A stretch of DNA of 60,686 nucleotides from an uncultured Lachnospiraceae bacterium (lineage in GTDB: Bacteria > Bacillota > Clostridia > Lachnospirales > Lachnospiraceae): contig CANQUH010000004.1 in NCBI GenBank assembly GCA_947626965.1, positions 1 through 60,686 on the forward strand, written 5' to 3'. Position numbers and translations under genes: made by a program. Within the stretch, counting starts at the first letter, position 1. Each line of letters opens with the position of its first letter. A model generated the notes under the pieces. The model saw only the letters and a list, made by a program, of their open reading frames with translations, was not told the DNA's origin and searched no databases. Positions 16,485 to 25,181 of the stretch are shown one piece after another.

Positions 16485-16898
16485 TATCAGCAGGGAAGAC
16501 TGGCTGCAGTCTTTTTCCTGGCAAGCTGGCCCCGGGATCGTTTTCTGATTCTGGAGCAAAGTCTAATTTCTGAAGGAACGAATAATCCGCACGGACTTGG
16601 GCGGGTTCTGTGCAAGAGTATATTTGGATAGCTACGAAGCAAAAGCAGCCAAATACGGAAGTGTACTTGACTTAAATCTGCAGTACTGTCCGTGTGGTTA
16701 CAATGCTGTATCATGTCATTTGTATCCACCGCTTCTTTATATCTTACGCACCGCCATTTTATGGTTACGGTTCACTCCTCTGCAGGTCGTGATGTGCCAG
16801 GAACGGCAGGAACCGCAACATTTTGTGTCCACAGTATGTCAGATTCTGCCATCAGGCGGAATGTATTGCTGCGGTCATTATTTGTATCCCTGATTTAT
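16485..16898 (+). other. Long untranslated leader before folE
   Basis: About 425 nt separate the promoter from the folE start and no convincing coding frame fills them. At 16496-16516 the stem AAGACTG / CAGTCTT with loop GCTG is followed by a T run and could act as an early attenuator. I could not match the rest to a tetrahydrofolate riboswitch by eye. A second, unseen promoter nearer folE is possible. Confidence 0.4.
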
Positions 16899-16911
16899 GG
16901 AGGAATTACTT

Positions 16912-17475
16912 ATGGATGAAGAAAAAATCAAACAGGGCGTACGGCTGATACTTGAAGGAATCGGTGAGGACATTCACCGCGAAGGGCTGCTTGAGACACC
17001 TGACCGGATTGCGCGCATGTACCGCGATCTTGCGGGAGGGTATACTGAGGATGCGGCAACGCATCTCGCGAAGCGTTTTCATGTGGACAGCAATGACATG
17101 GTTCTTGAGAAAGATATCCACTTTTATTCATTCTGCGAACACCATATGCTGCCGTTCTACGGTACAGCGGCAATCGCGTATATACCGAACCAGGAGGTTG
17201 TCGGCCTCAGCAAAATCGCGCGGACCGTCGAGGTCTACGCCCGCCGTTTCCAGCTCCAGGAGAGACTGACCACCCAGATCGCCGATATTTTCATGCAGGA
17301 ACTGAAGCCGCAGGGCGTCATGGTACTCATCGAGGCGGAACATATGTGCATGACCATGCGCGGAGTGAAGAAACCGGGTACAAAGACGGTCACTGTGGTG
17401 ACGCGCGGCGTCTTTGAGGGAAATGATTCCCTGCAGACTACTTTTTACCGGATGCTGGAGTACCATGGAAGATGA
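16912..17475 (+). CDS. folE: GTP cyclohydrolase I
   Basis: Converts GTP to 7,8-dihydroneopterin triphosphate, the first step of folate synthesis, as a cytoplasmic homodecamer. The 187-residue product has the zinc and catalytic motifs [19 protein letters not shown] and MCMTMRGV typical of type IA enzymes, and normal length. The start is ATG 16912 because GGAGG (16899-16903) lies eight bases upstream; an in-frame ATG at 16897 overlaps that site. It is the first gene of a folate operon and overlaps the HD hydrolase gene by four bases. Confidence 0.97.
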   Translation: MDEEKIKQGVRLILEGIGEDIHREGLLETPDRIARMYRDLAGGYTEDAATHLAKRFHVDSNDMVLEKDIHFYSFCEHHMLPFYGTAAIAYIPNQEVVGLSKIARTVEVYARRFQLQERLTTQIADIFMQELKPQGVMVLIEAEHMCMTMRGVKKPGTKTVTVVTRGVFEGNDSLQTTFYRMLEYHGR

Positions 17476-17969
17476 ACCAGGAAAACATGAACAATATTTC
17501 ACAAATCTGGGAGCACCCTCTCTTCCAGGAAAGCCTGCTCGCGACAGAACAGCTGGAACGGGATCGTATTTTCTGCGGCCACGACAGAAATCATCTGCTG
17601 GATGTCGCGCGGATCGCTTACATTGAAAATCTGGAAACCGGAGTGGGCATCCCAAAATATCTCATCTATGCTGCCGCCCTGCTGCATGACATCGGGCGGC
17701 ATTTGCAGTATACAGAAGGGATTCCGCACCACGAGGCAAGCGCGCAGCTCGCGGCGGAGATTCTGCCGGAATGTGGATTCAGCCAGGAGGATACCCGCCA
17801 GATTCTCGACGCGATTCTCTCCCACCGGGACAAGGCAGTGAGCGCTTTTGCAGGTCTTTCCGGCATGATCTACCGGGCGGACAAGCAGTCCCGGTGCTGT
17901 TTCGCGTGTCCCGCGGAGCCGGAATGTGACTGGAGCAGGGAAAAGAAGAATCTGACGCTCATGATCTGA
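17472..17969 (+). CDS. HD-domain phosphohydrolase in folate operon
   Basis: A 165-residue HD-superfamily protein with [31 protein letters not shown] and ILSHRD, the ordered metal ligands of the HD fold. A C-terminal cysteine group ([11 protein letters not shown]) may bind another metal. It starts four bases inside folE (ATGA overlap), so it is translationally coupled. Its location between folE and folP suggests it could remove phosphates from dihydroneopterin triphosphate, the step for which many folate operons lack a known gene. That role is inference; the family also includes nucleotide phosphohydrolases. Confidence 0.85.
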   Translation: MNQENMNNISQIWEHPLFQESLLATEQLERDRIFCGHDRNHLLDVARIAYIENLETGVGIPKYLIYAAALLHDIGRHLQYTEGIPHHEASAQLAAEILPECGFSQEDTRQILDAILSHRDKAVSAFAGLSGMIYRADKQSRCCFACPAEPECDWSREKKNLTLMI

Positions 17970-18116
17970 GCGGTTTATCCGGGACATGAGCAGAGTCCTT
18001 CCTTCTTTCGGAAAATCTGCTGTAACTTTTCCGGGAATGCAGACAACGCATTTTCCTGTTGTGAAAATCATCACGATTTGTGCCGCCGGTCAAAAGGCGG
18101 CGGAATGGAGCTTTTT

Positions 18117-18932
18117 ATGATTAAAATCGGAAACCGTACCTTTGACACAGAACATGACTGTTACATCATGGGCATTCTCAATGTCACGCCGGATTCTTTT
18201 TCGGACGGCGGGCAGTGGAATGATAAAGAACGCGCGAAGGCCCACGTCGCGGACATGATCGCCGAAGGGACCTCCATCATCGATGTCGGCGGCGAATCTA
18301 CACGGCCCGGTCATGTCCAGATCACCGTTGCTGAGGAGATCGCCCGCGTTGTCCCCGTCATCCGCATGATCAAAGAAAATTTTGACATTCCTGTATCCAT
18401 CGACAGCTACAAAGGCGAAGTCATCGAAGCCGCGCTTGAGGCAGGGGCCGACATGGTCAACGACATCTGGGGCTTCAAATATGACCGCCGCGCCGCCGGG
18501 ATCACAGCCCGGTACAAGGTTCCCTGCTGTCTGATGCACAACCGCAGGGAAGCCGTATACGATGATTTCATGACGGATGTGCTGAACGACCTGAAAGAAT
18601 CTGTCGAGATCGCGCTCGCGGCAGGCGTCGGCCGGGATCAGATCATCCTCGACCCGGGCGTCGGATTCGGCAAAAATTACGAGCACAATCTGATTATCAC
18701 AAACCACCTCGAGGAGCTGGCCGGACTTGGCTTTCCGATTCTGCTCGCCACCTCGCGCAAGTCCATGATCGGGCTGACGCTCGATCTTCCGGCAGACCAG
18801 CGCGTGGAAGGGACGCTCGTCACAACTGTCTTCGGCGTGCAGAAGGGCGCTTCTTTCATCCGGGTTCATGATGTGAAAGAAAATCTTCGGGCGATCCGGA
18901 TGACACAGGCAATTCTGCGGGAGCGTAAGTAA
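18117..18932 (+). CDS. folP: Dihydropteroate synthase
   Basis: Joins 6-hydroxymethyl-dihydropterin diphosphate and p-aminobenzoate to give dihydropteroate; the target of sulfonamides. The 271-residue TIM-barrel protein has MGILNVTPDSFSDGG, DVGGESTRPG, MVNDIWG, LDPGVGFGK and TSRKSMIG, all family landmarks. ATG 18117 has GGAG (18107-18110) at good spacing; upstream in-frame codons lack one. About 135 bp without coding content separate it from the HD gene. It is followed by the folB-folK fusion. Confidence 0.96.
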   Translation: MIKIGNRTFDTEHDCYIMGILNVTPDSFSDGGQWNDKERAKAHVADMIAEGTSIIDVGGESTRPGHVQITVAEEIARVVPVIRMIKENFDIPVSIDSYKGEVIEAALEAGADMVNDIWGFKYDRRAAGITARYKVPCCLMHNRREAVYDDFMTDVLNDLKESVEIALAAGVGRDQIILDPGVGFGKNYEHNLIITNHLEELAGLGFPILLATSRKSMIGLTLDLPADQRVEGTLVTTVFGVQKGASFIRVHDVKENLRAIRMTQAILRERK

Positions 18933-19111
18933 ATGTGGCGGACTTCGCGCGCATGTGGAGATCTGCCGCGAAGATTCGCAGGGATTATGAATTGAAGCTG
19001 TTCGCCGGCGCAGACCCGAATCCTGCGCGCGGGAACCTCCCGCGAATCCTGAAAGATACATGACAACTCATTCCCCGAGGGAATCAAAATATGATGTATG
19101 GAGATTATACA

Positions 19112-19966
19112 ATGAATTTACAGCAGCTTGACAAGATATCGATTAAAAATCTGGAAGTGTTCGCACACCACGGCGTATTCCCGGAGGAGAACAAACTTGG
19201 ACAAAAATTTCTGGTATCGGCCGTCCTCTATACGGACACACGCAGAGCCGGAATGGAAGACGATCTCACGCAGTCGATCCACTACGGGATCGTAAGTCAG
19301 CAGATCACAGAATTTCTGCAGAACCATACGTACCAGCTGATCGAGACTGCAGCCGAACAGCTTGTGCAGGAACTCCTGCTTCATACGGAACATCTTCAGG
19401 CCGTGACGCTCGAGCTGAAAAAGCCCTGGGCGCCGGTCGGTCTTCCGCTTGAGACAGTCTCCGTGACAATCACACGGGGCTGGCACACCGCTTTCCTTGG
19501 CCTCGGCTCCAATATGGGGGACAAACAGGTCTACCTCGACAATGCGGTGAAAGCGCTTGCGGAAACTCCCGGATGCAGACTGATCAGAGTGTCCGACTAT
19601 CTGTGCACGAAACCCTACGGCGGAGTGGAACAGGACGATTTCCTGAACGCCTGCCTGAGTCTGCGCACACTGTTTACCCCGCAGGAGCTGCTTGCCCGTC
19701 TTCATGAGATTGAGCAGGACGCAAAACGCGAACGCCTGATCCGCTGGGGTCCGCGGACACTTGACCTCGACATCCTTCTGTATGACGACCTGATTATGGA
19801 CACCGAAGAACTGATCATCCCTCATGTGGAAATGCATCTGCGGGAATTTGTCCTGAAACCGCTCGCGCAGATCGCACCATGGAAGAGACATCCGATTCTC
19901 GGCCTGACGGTATCGCAGCTTCTTGCGCAGGTCAGCTCTCAGGATTCTGACGCGGGAAACTGCTGA
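19112..19966 (+). CDS. folBK: Bifunctional dihydroneopterin aldolase / HPPK
   Basis: A 284-residue fusion catalysing two consecutive folate steps: FolB cleavage of dihydroneopterin (residues about 1-120, with IKNLEVFAHHGVFPEE and LELKKPWAPV) and FolK pyrophosphoryl transfer from ATP (about 123-280, with AFLGLGSNMGD, RWGPRTLDLDILLYDD and IIPHVEMHLREFVL). Both active-site regions look intact. ATG 19112 has GGAG eight bases upstream. The last codons run into a 63 bp tandem repeat that continues past the stop. Such fusions are common in Firmicutes. Confidence 0.96.
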   Translation: MNLQQLDKISIKNLEVFAHHGVFPEENKLGQKFLVSAVLYTDTRRAGMEDDLTQSIHYGIVSQQITEFLQNHTYQLIETAAEQLVQELLLHTEHLQAVTLELKKPWAPVGLPLETVSVTITRGWHTAFLGLGSNMGDKQVYLDNAVKALAETPGCRLIRVSDYLCTKPYGGVEQDDFLNACLSLRTLFTPQELLARLHEIEQDAKRERLIRWGPRTLDLDILLYDDLIMDTEELIIPHVEMHLREFVLKPLAQIAPWKRHPILGLTVSQLLAQVSSQDSDAGNC

Positions 19967-20092
19967 CCCTGCCGTTCACAGCTTCCCGCCCAGATCCATT
20001 CTCCTGACTCTGGTGCGGGAAACTGCTGACCCTGCCGTTCACAGCTTCCCGCTCAGGTCCGTTCTCCTGACTCTGGTGCGGGAAACTGCTGA
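19952..20092 (+). repeat. 63 bp tandem repeat at the 3' end of folBK
   Basis: Units start at 19952, 20015 and 20078 (period 63 bp, about 2.3 copies). Each unit begins GCGGGAAACTGCTGA and the full units contain the complementary CAGCTTCCCGC, so each can fold into an 11 bp hairpin with one mismatch. The first unit overlaps the final codons and stop of folBK. The repeats lie between folBK and the acyltransferase gene and may modulate readthrough or mRNA stability. Confidence 0.85.
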
Positions 20093-20160
20093 TTCTATGG
20101 AAGGCGCTGTTGGGGAACAAAAGGAAATTTCTCTGATTAAGAAGAAAAAGGAACTGATTT

Positions 20161-21105
20161 ATGACCAAAAAAGACCGCTTGTTTTTTCTGGACGCTGCCA
20201 GAGGCTTTGGCATGCTTCTTGTAATTCTGGGACATATCTGGGAGACAGACGGCATCCTGCCGGTCCTGATCTACTCATTTCACATACCGCTGTTTTTTAT
20301 CATCAGCGGCGTCCTGCTTAAATATACGCAGACGGCTGGCCGCCCTGCCGGACATATCATTCTTTCACGGCTGAGGGGACTGATCATCCCGTACGTGTTT
20401 TTTGAATTTGTTTTCGCAGGGATCCAGAAAATCCTGAATTATTCTGATCTCAGCGGTCAGAGTATTTGGGGCTGGCTTCTGCTGAATCCTCTGAATGTTC
20501 CGCTGTGGTTTCTGCCGACGCTCTTTTTCTCGGAGCTTCTGATCATTTTCCTGCTCAAGGCGGAGAAAAGCGGACGGCTGATGGCAGCCGCATCCATTCT
20601 TCTGTATCTGATTCCGTTTTTCATAAAAAACAGCGGCAGTCCTCTTTCGGCGGCAGCGCTGCGATGCTGCTCTTCTGTGGGATTTACCGCACTCGGATAT
20701 GCAGGATGCGGCCTGATTCTGGGAAATGACCCTCACCCTGCCCTGCTTGTAATTTTATCGGTCCTGAGCGGCGTGCTTGCACTGATCAACGGCAAAACGG
20801 GAATTTACAAGCTGACCTTCGGCAATCCGTTTCTGTTCACCGTATGCGCGGCGGCGGGCTCTTTTGTTGTTCTGTCCGCACTCAAACGTGTACGTATCCG
20901 GATTCTTGAATGGATCGGAGAAAACACACTTGTTTTTCTCGGACTGCATATCATTGCACTGCGCGTTGTACAGCTTATTCCTGGTTTCAATACAGACACC
21001 TTCATCGGAGGTATCGCCGCAATGCTCCTGATCTGCGCGCTTTTGACTCCGGCTGCCCTGTTTATAAACAGATTTCTGCCTTTTCTGACAGGTAAAAGTG
21101 TCTGA
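20161..21105 (+). CDS. Membrane acyltransferase, acyltransferase-3 family
   Basis: A 314-residue polytopic protein (about ten hydrophobic segments) starting LFFLDAARGFGMLLVILGHIW, with the conserved histidine of the family, followed by SFHIPLFFIISGVLL. Members O-acylate or O-succinylate surface sugars, peptidoglycan or antibiotics using acyl-CoA. The length matches the compact WecH/YfiQ-like group. ATG 20161 has AAGGA eight bases upstream. It follows the folate operon across the tandem repeat and its substrate cannot be deduced from the neighbours. Confidence 0.85.
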   Translation: MTKKDRLFFLDAARGFGMLLVILGHIWETDGILPVLIYSFHIPLFFIISGVLLKYTQTAGRPAGHIILSRLRGLIIPYVFFEFVFAGIQKILNYSDLSGQSIWGWLLLNPLNVPLWFLPTLFFSELLIIFLLKAEKSGRLMAAASILLYLIPFFIKNSGSPLSAAALRCCSSVGFTALGYAGCGLILGNDPHPALLVILSVLSGVLALINGKTGIYKLTFGNPFLFTVCAAAGSFVVLSALKRVRIRILEWIGENTLVFLGLHIIALRVVQLIPGFNTDTFIGGIAAMLLICALLTPAALFINRFLPFLTGKSV

Positions 21106-21151
21106 AATGACTATTTTTTACTGTTATATACAAACCTCCAGATATTTCATC

Positions 21152-21180
21152 TTGAAATATAGTGATAATTGTTATATAAT
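21152..21180 (+). promoter_or_regulatory. Sigma-A promoter of the AraC-type gene
   Basis: TTGAAA (21152-21157), 17 bp spacer, TATAAT (21175-21180). The roughly 125 nt leader contains a perfect 7 bp hairpin CGCCCAT/ATGGGCG at 21257-21275. Confidence 0.75.
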
Positions 21181-21312
21181 GCAAAATATATTTTATGCGG
21201 TCAGGAAATACTTCTGATTTTATGTATTTCTCAAAAACATCATGATATTCTTTAAACGCCCATACTGCATGGGCGCCTGAAATAATTTACATATGAAAGG
21301 AGTTGTGTTCAT

Positions 21313-21702
21313 ATGTCGGAAAATATTTTTACAGACCAGACGGTTACGTTTCTCAATGATGCCGGTATTGCGGATGACGTCACAGAAAACGAGACAATCA
21401 ACCAGATTCTCCTTTATATCAACAAAAATGTTACCTGTGATCTGTCCCTGGACGATCTGTCCGAACGGTTTCGTATCAGCAAATTTTATCTTTGCAAACA
21501 GTTTAAAAATTATACCGGGATAACTGTTTATCAGTACATCATGAAAAAAAGGCTGATGCTTTCGCTCGGCATGCTGCGCGAAGGCACACCCGTCACTGTC
21601 GCGTGCCGGGAATGCGGGTTTAATGACTACTCAAATTATCTGAAAGCATTTAAACGGGAATTTGGGAAAAACCCCAAAGATTTTTTGAAGGTGCCGGGAT
21701 GA
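21313..21702 (+). CDS. AraC-family DNA-binding protein without sensor domain
   Basis: A 129-residue protein made almost only of the two-HTH AraC/XylS domain (about 30-127): LDDLSERFRISKFYLCKQFKNYTG for the first helix-turn-helix region and VTVACRECGFNDYSNYLKAFKREFG for the second. The N-terminal ligand or dimer domain usual in 250-300 residue members is reduced to some 25 residues. AAAGGAG precedes ATG 21313. It has its own promoter and a terminator just after it, so it is a single-gene unit. It may respond to level rather than ligand, as MarA/SoxS types do. Confidence 0.88.
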   Translation: MSENIFTDQTVTFLNDAGIADDVTENETINQILLYINKNVTCDLSLDDLSERFRISKFYLCKQFKNYTGITVYQYIMKKRLMLSLGMLREGTPVTVACRECGFNDYSNYLKAFKREFGKNPKDFLKVPG

Positions 21703-21762
21703 CATCCCATAGAATATAAAAGAAATACCTTTGCTTGACAGTTTCTGGCTGCCAGAAAACAG

Positions 21763-21795
21763 GTGCCGGAGATCCAGTTCTCCGGCACTATTTTT
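21763..21795 (+). terminator. Rho-independent terminator after the AraC-type gene
   Basis: Perfect 10 bp stem GTGCCGGAGA / TCTCCGGCAC with loop TCCAGT, followed by TATTTTT. The convergent antiporter gene ends at 21934, so it may act in both directions. A second small stem TTTCTGGC/GCCAGAAA lies just before it. Confidence 0.8.
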
Positions 21796-21933
21796 CTGTT
21801 GTCTGTTCGGAACCTGCACGCAAATTCCGGCGCAGGATTCAGATCTGCTTCATCAGACAGCCCTGCGTACCGTCTGTTTTTTCCGATATCCATGCGGGCA
21901 TGGACGTCTGACGCATTGCCCGCGAAAACGGCG

Positions 21934-23109
21934 TCAGCCTTCTTTGATTTCTCCCGCCTTTGTCAGCGCCAGCTTCGTCGCAATCGGCCCGATCAGCTCA
22001 TAGATCACGGTTCCGCAGAGGATAATCGCGCGGATCGCGGCTCCATATTCCGGAACTACCTGCATCGCTATCCCTGAGAGACCAATCGCCACGCCGGCCT
22101 GCGGGATCAGAGTAAAGCCGAGCCATTTCTGCACCACCGGCTGCGCATGGGACATACGGCAGCCGATCGCGCTGCCCGCCACTTTGCCGATCACGCGGAA
22201 TACAACGTAGAGTATTCCCACCAGACCTACAGTCGGGATGACCGCAAGGTTCAGATCCGCCCCCGACACAAGGAAAAACAGCATGAACAGCGGCGGCGTC
22301 ATCCGGTCCACAAGCTCAAACACGCGCGGACTCTCATCTGAGAAGTTTACAAATATGGCGCTCATCATCATGCATGCGAGCAGTGAGGAAAATCCGACGA
22401 TATCACAGATGCCCACACAGAGAAAGACAAAGCCGATTGCTGCCGACAGGCGGTTGCCGCGGCTGTGATAATATTTCACGAGCAGGGCCAGCAGCAGCCC
22501 AAGCAGCGTTCCAAACACAAACGCGCCCCCGATCTCCCAGACCGGATCAAGAATCGTCTCCAGCAGATTCACGCTGCCGCTCGACGAGATTGTCTTCGCG
22601 ATCGCCACAGAAATTCCAAACGCGATCAGCGCGGCGGCGTCATCGATCGCCACCACGGGAAGCAGGGTCTGCGTCACAGGCCCTCTCGCGTTGTACTGCT
22701 TTACAACCATCAGGGTAGCTGCCGGAGCCGTCGCGGCCGCAATCGCTCCAAGACAGACAGAAAACGCCGGATCATTGCCTGTCACAAGCAGTGCGGCGTC
22801 TACGGCAAGCACGGCCACTATGGCTTCCATAAACGCAATGATCACTGGCGCTTTCCCTACTCTTTTCAGATAGGAGAGCTTGAATTCCGCACCGATCGAG
22901 AAAGCGATGAACCCAAGCGCCATCTCAGAGATCAGTCCGAATTCCTCCACAATTCCTGCCGGAATGATTTTCAGCACGGACGGTCCGATCAGTATGCCCA
23001 CGATCAGATATCCCGTCACATTCGGCAGTTTTATCTGTTTTACGACCTTTCCGGCGGCCAGCCCCGCGAAGATGCAGATCGCCAGATAGGTCAGTGTATT
23101 CAACTCCAT
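21934..23109 (-). CDS. Cation:proton antiporter, CPA2 (KefB/Na+/H+ exchanger) family
   Basis: A 391-residue integral membrane protein with about twelve helices; motifs include GYLIVGILIGPSVL near the N-terminus and VVAIDDAAALIAFGI containing the paired aspartates that carry ions in electrogenic CPA2 members. There is no C-terminal RCK/TrkA-N domain, so regulation may come from the PII-like protein encoded immediately upstream, whose gene overlaps it by ten bases. It would exchange Na+ or K+ for protons at the cytoplasmic membrane. Ion specificity cannot be read from the sequence. Confidence 0.88.
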   Translation of the reverse strand: MELNTLTYLAICIFAGLAAGKVVKQIKLPNVTGYLIVGILIGPSVLKIIPAGIVEEFGLISEMALGFIAFSIGAEFKLSYLKRVGKAPVIIAFMEAIVAVLAVDAALLVTGNDPAFSVCLGAIAAATAPAATLMVVKQYNARGPVTQTLLPVVAIDDAAALIAFGISVAIAKTISSSGSVNLLETILDPVWEIGGAFVFGTLLGLLLALLVKYYHSRGNRLSAAIGFVFLCVGICDIVGFSSLLACMMMSAIFVNFSDESPRVFELVDRMTPPLFMLFFLVSGADLNLAVIPTVGLVGILYVVFRVIGKVAGSAIGCRMSHAQPVVQKWLGFTLIPQAGVAIGLSGIAMQVVPEYGAAIRAIILCGTVIYELIGPIATKLALTKAGEIKEG

Positions 23110-23453
23110 TTCTTTTCACCAAGTCCTTCCACAAAGGATACCGGCAGCCCGAACATTACTGCTGAGTTTGCCACGCTCAGGTCGCCTACCACATTCCGGA
23201 TCACCTGTCTTGCCTTGTCTACCTCAGACTCCTCCAGTACAAACAGCATCGTCTTGCTCGCCTCTCTGTGCCCGTCGTGATTCAGCATGGAGCGGAGCAG
23301 ACTGAACATCGGCATATCGTCCAGATCCCCGAGCACGCTCGCCATGCCGGTGCTGTCAAGCATTGTCCCGCCATGGATCCCCGCCTCGGCAAGTTCAAGC
23401 ATCAGTTCTCCCACAAGTTCCGTACGTTTCAACACTAATACCAAAAGCTGCAT
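23100..23453 (-). CDS. PII-like signalling protein partnered with antiporter
   Basis: A 117-residue protein with a ferredoxin-like beta-alpha-beta pattern: MQLLVLVLKRTELVGELMLE, then AGIHGGTMLDSTGMASVL, KTMLFVLEESEVDKARQVI and a C-terminal strand. This resembles the PII/CutA-like regulators often encoded beside transporters. The gene overlaps the antiporter start by ten bases, indicating coupled translation and probably a regulatory complex at the membrane. The ligand (adenylate or cyclic dinucleotide) is unknown. ATG 23453 has GGAGG eleven bases upstream. Confidence 0.75.
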   Translation of the reverse strand: MQLLVLVLKRTELVGELMLELAEAGIHGGTMLDSTGMASVLGDLDDMPMFSLLRSMLNHDGHREASKTMLFVLEESEVDKARQVIRNVVGDLSVANSAVMFGLPVSFVEGLGEKKWS

Positions 23454-23593
23454 TACCTTTTATTCCTCCTCTGCATTGCTGTTTATTTCCGCGGGCAGGA
23501 CCGGCCGTCCATTCTTTTCTGCATGGCCGTCCGGCGAACACCGCGGGGATCAGAGTCCCCGCAGACTCGCTGCCCCGCAAAGCTGATTTCCCA

Positions 23594-25000
23594 TCAGCCT
23601 GCCTCAGAGACTTTGATTTTATTTCTGTAAATCAGGATCCACAGGCCCGCCAGAACCATCCAGCCGATTTTGCAGGAGAAGCTGACGATACCCGCTGTCT
23701 CGGAATTCACGATTGCGGACAGCAGACCGATCACGGAACCCAGAGCCGCAAGGATCGTGAGAACCGCGGCATATCTGGAAACACTGCTGAAGTTGTCTCC
23801 CTGTACCGCGTTCGCCCTGCAGACCTTCACCGTATGGAGCAGGCAGAAAAAGTACATAATCACCATCATTGTGATCACGATCATTGCCGCAAGAAAGACA
23901 GCGGAAATAATCTTTGCCTCCAGGATCACCGACATCCATGCCGATACGGTAAAGACTACGGACATGATCAGGCAGATCAGCATCACAATACACATTATGA
24001 CCATTTTTATAATAATGTAGATCTTTGTACATAAGAAGCCTGTGCCCGGCATGGGCTCCTGGCTTTTCCCCGCAGTTATGAACAATATCCAGACCCCTGC
24101 GCACAAAAGGAATTCAGGCAGATGCAGAAGCAGGCTCACCATGACCATCCCGCCTCCAAGGTTTGAGATAAAATTCAGTATCTTGTTCGCGTATGCCATC
24201 AGTTCAGACGGCGCGTCAAAATTTGCCAGTATGTTGACTACCTGCGAAAAACTCAGTTCCTGCAAAAGCACCGATGCAATTGTCGTTACTGTAAAGACTG
24301 TGCACAATACCGCTATCAGAAAAAACACAGGAGAACGAAACATCCTTTTTGACTGTTCCGCCAGCTGGCGTCCGGACAGACCCATACGCACCGGCATGCG
24401 GTTCGGCGTATACCCGTTTCTTCTCTGTACCATCGTCCCCTGCGGTCTGTACGGGTCTCCCATCTGACCGCCCGACGGCATTCGGCCTCCCTGATTATAT
24501 GGAGCTCTTCCCTGCGGACGGACAGCTTGATCGTACATGGCTCCCTGCGCCTGACCGCGCGGAACTCTCTGCCCCTGCGGGCGGCCGCCCGGCATCTGAG
24601 AGGGAACACGGTTCCCCTGCGCATAAGGCTGTCTCTGGTCCGGATACATCCGGCCATCCTGCGGCCCAGTTCTCCTGACCTGACCGCCCGGAACGCCCTG
24701 CCCCTGCTGCGGCTGTCTGGCCACCCTCTGCGCAGGCATTCGGCCTCCCTGATTCTGAGGCTGTCTGACTGTTCCCTGCGCCTGCCTCTGATCCTGACCG
24801 TACACAGTCCTCTTCACCTGGCCGTACGGAGCACCTGCGGCCCTTTGCGGCGCCTGACCTCCCTGGCCATAGAGTGTCCCCTGCGGCTGTCTGGTCACTT
24901 CCCGGGACTGCCCCTGATCCGGATACGCCTGGCCATCCTGACCATATACAGTCTTCTTTCCCTGATCGCCCTCTGGTTTCGCTTTCGTCTCCTGTGCCAT
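23594..25000 (-). CDS. Multi-pass membrane protein with Gln/Gly/Arg-rich low-complexity N-terminal half
   Basis: A 468-residue protein of unknown function. Residues 1 to about 205 are disordered and built from short YGQ, QPQ, GGRMP and PRGQ-like repeats, basic overall; the C-terminal half has about six hydrophobic segments. The tail recalls in composition the QPYGG-repeat region of the FHA membrane protein at 13138-14895, although the motif differs. ATG 25000 has AGGAGG eight bases upstream, and a promoter lies at 25106-25134. It is a single gene between the PII-like protein and the aminotransferase. Low-complexity tails of this type may bind partners at the membrane; no enzyme motif was seen. 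Confidence 0.7.
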   Translation of the reverse strand: MAQETKAKPEGDQGKKTVYGQDGQAYPDQGQSREVTRQPQGTLYGQGGQAPQRAAGAPYGQVKRTVYGQDQRQAQGTVRQPQNQGGRMPAQRVARQPQQGQGVPGGQVRRTGPQDGRMYPDQRQPYAQGNRVPSQMPGGRPQGQRVPRGQAQGAMYDQAVRPQGRAPYNQGGRMPSGGQMGDPYRPQGTMVQRRNGYTPNRMPVRMGLSGRQLAEQSKRMFRSPVFFLIAVLCTVFTVTTIASVLLQELSFSQVVNILANFDAPSELMAYANKILNFISNLGGGMVMVSLLLHLPEFLLCAGVWILFITAGKSQEPMPGTGFLCTKIYIIIKMVIMCIVMLICLIMSVVFTVSAWMSVILEAKIISAVFLAAMIVITMMVIMYFFCLLHTVKVCRANAVQGDNFSSVSRYAAVLTILAALGSVIGLLSAIVNSETAGIVSFSCKIGWMVLAGLWILIYRNKIKVSEAG

Positions 25001-25105
25001 CTGATTATCCTCCTGAACTTCCCTCTGCTGCACTGCCTTTTATTTCGCGGCTGGCTTTTTGATATGGCAAACGATAAAATGCTCTCCGTTTTGCCTGTTT
25101 GCTAT

Positions 25106-25134
25106 AGTATATCTCATTATTTATGGTTGGGCAA
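25106..25134 (-). promoter_or_regulatory. Sigma-A promoter for the low-complexity membrane protein
   Basis: Minus strand: TTGCCC (25134-25129), 17 bp spacer, TATACT (25111-25106), about 100 bp before ATG 25000. Confidence 0.65.
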
Positions 25135-25181
25135 GAATAAATAAACAGAGGAATTCTTCCTGACAAACGGTTACCGGTAAA

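Noticed and set aside
16912-19966. Tetrahydrofolate riboswitch in the folate operon
   Set aside because: I looked for the conserved THF class motifs in the leader and gaps and did not find them.
19952-20092. CRISPR-like array
   Set aside because: The units are adjacent and 63 bp long with no variable spacers, and no cas genes are near; this is a simple tandem repeat.
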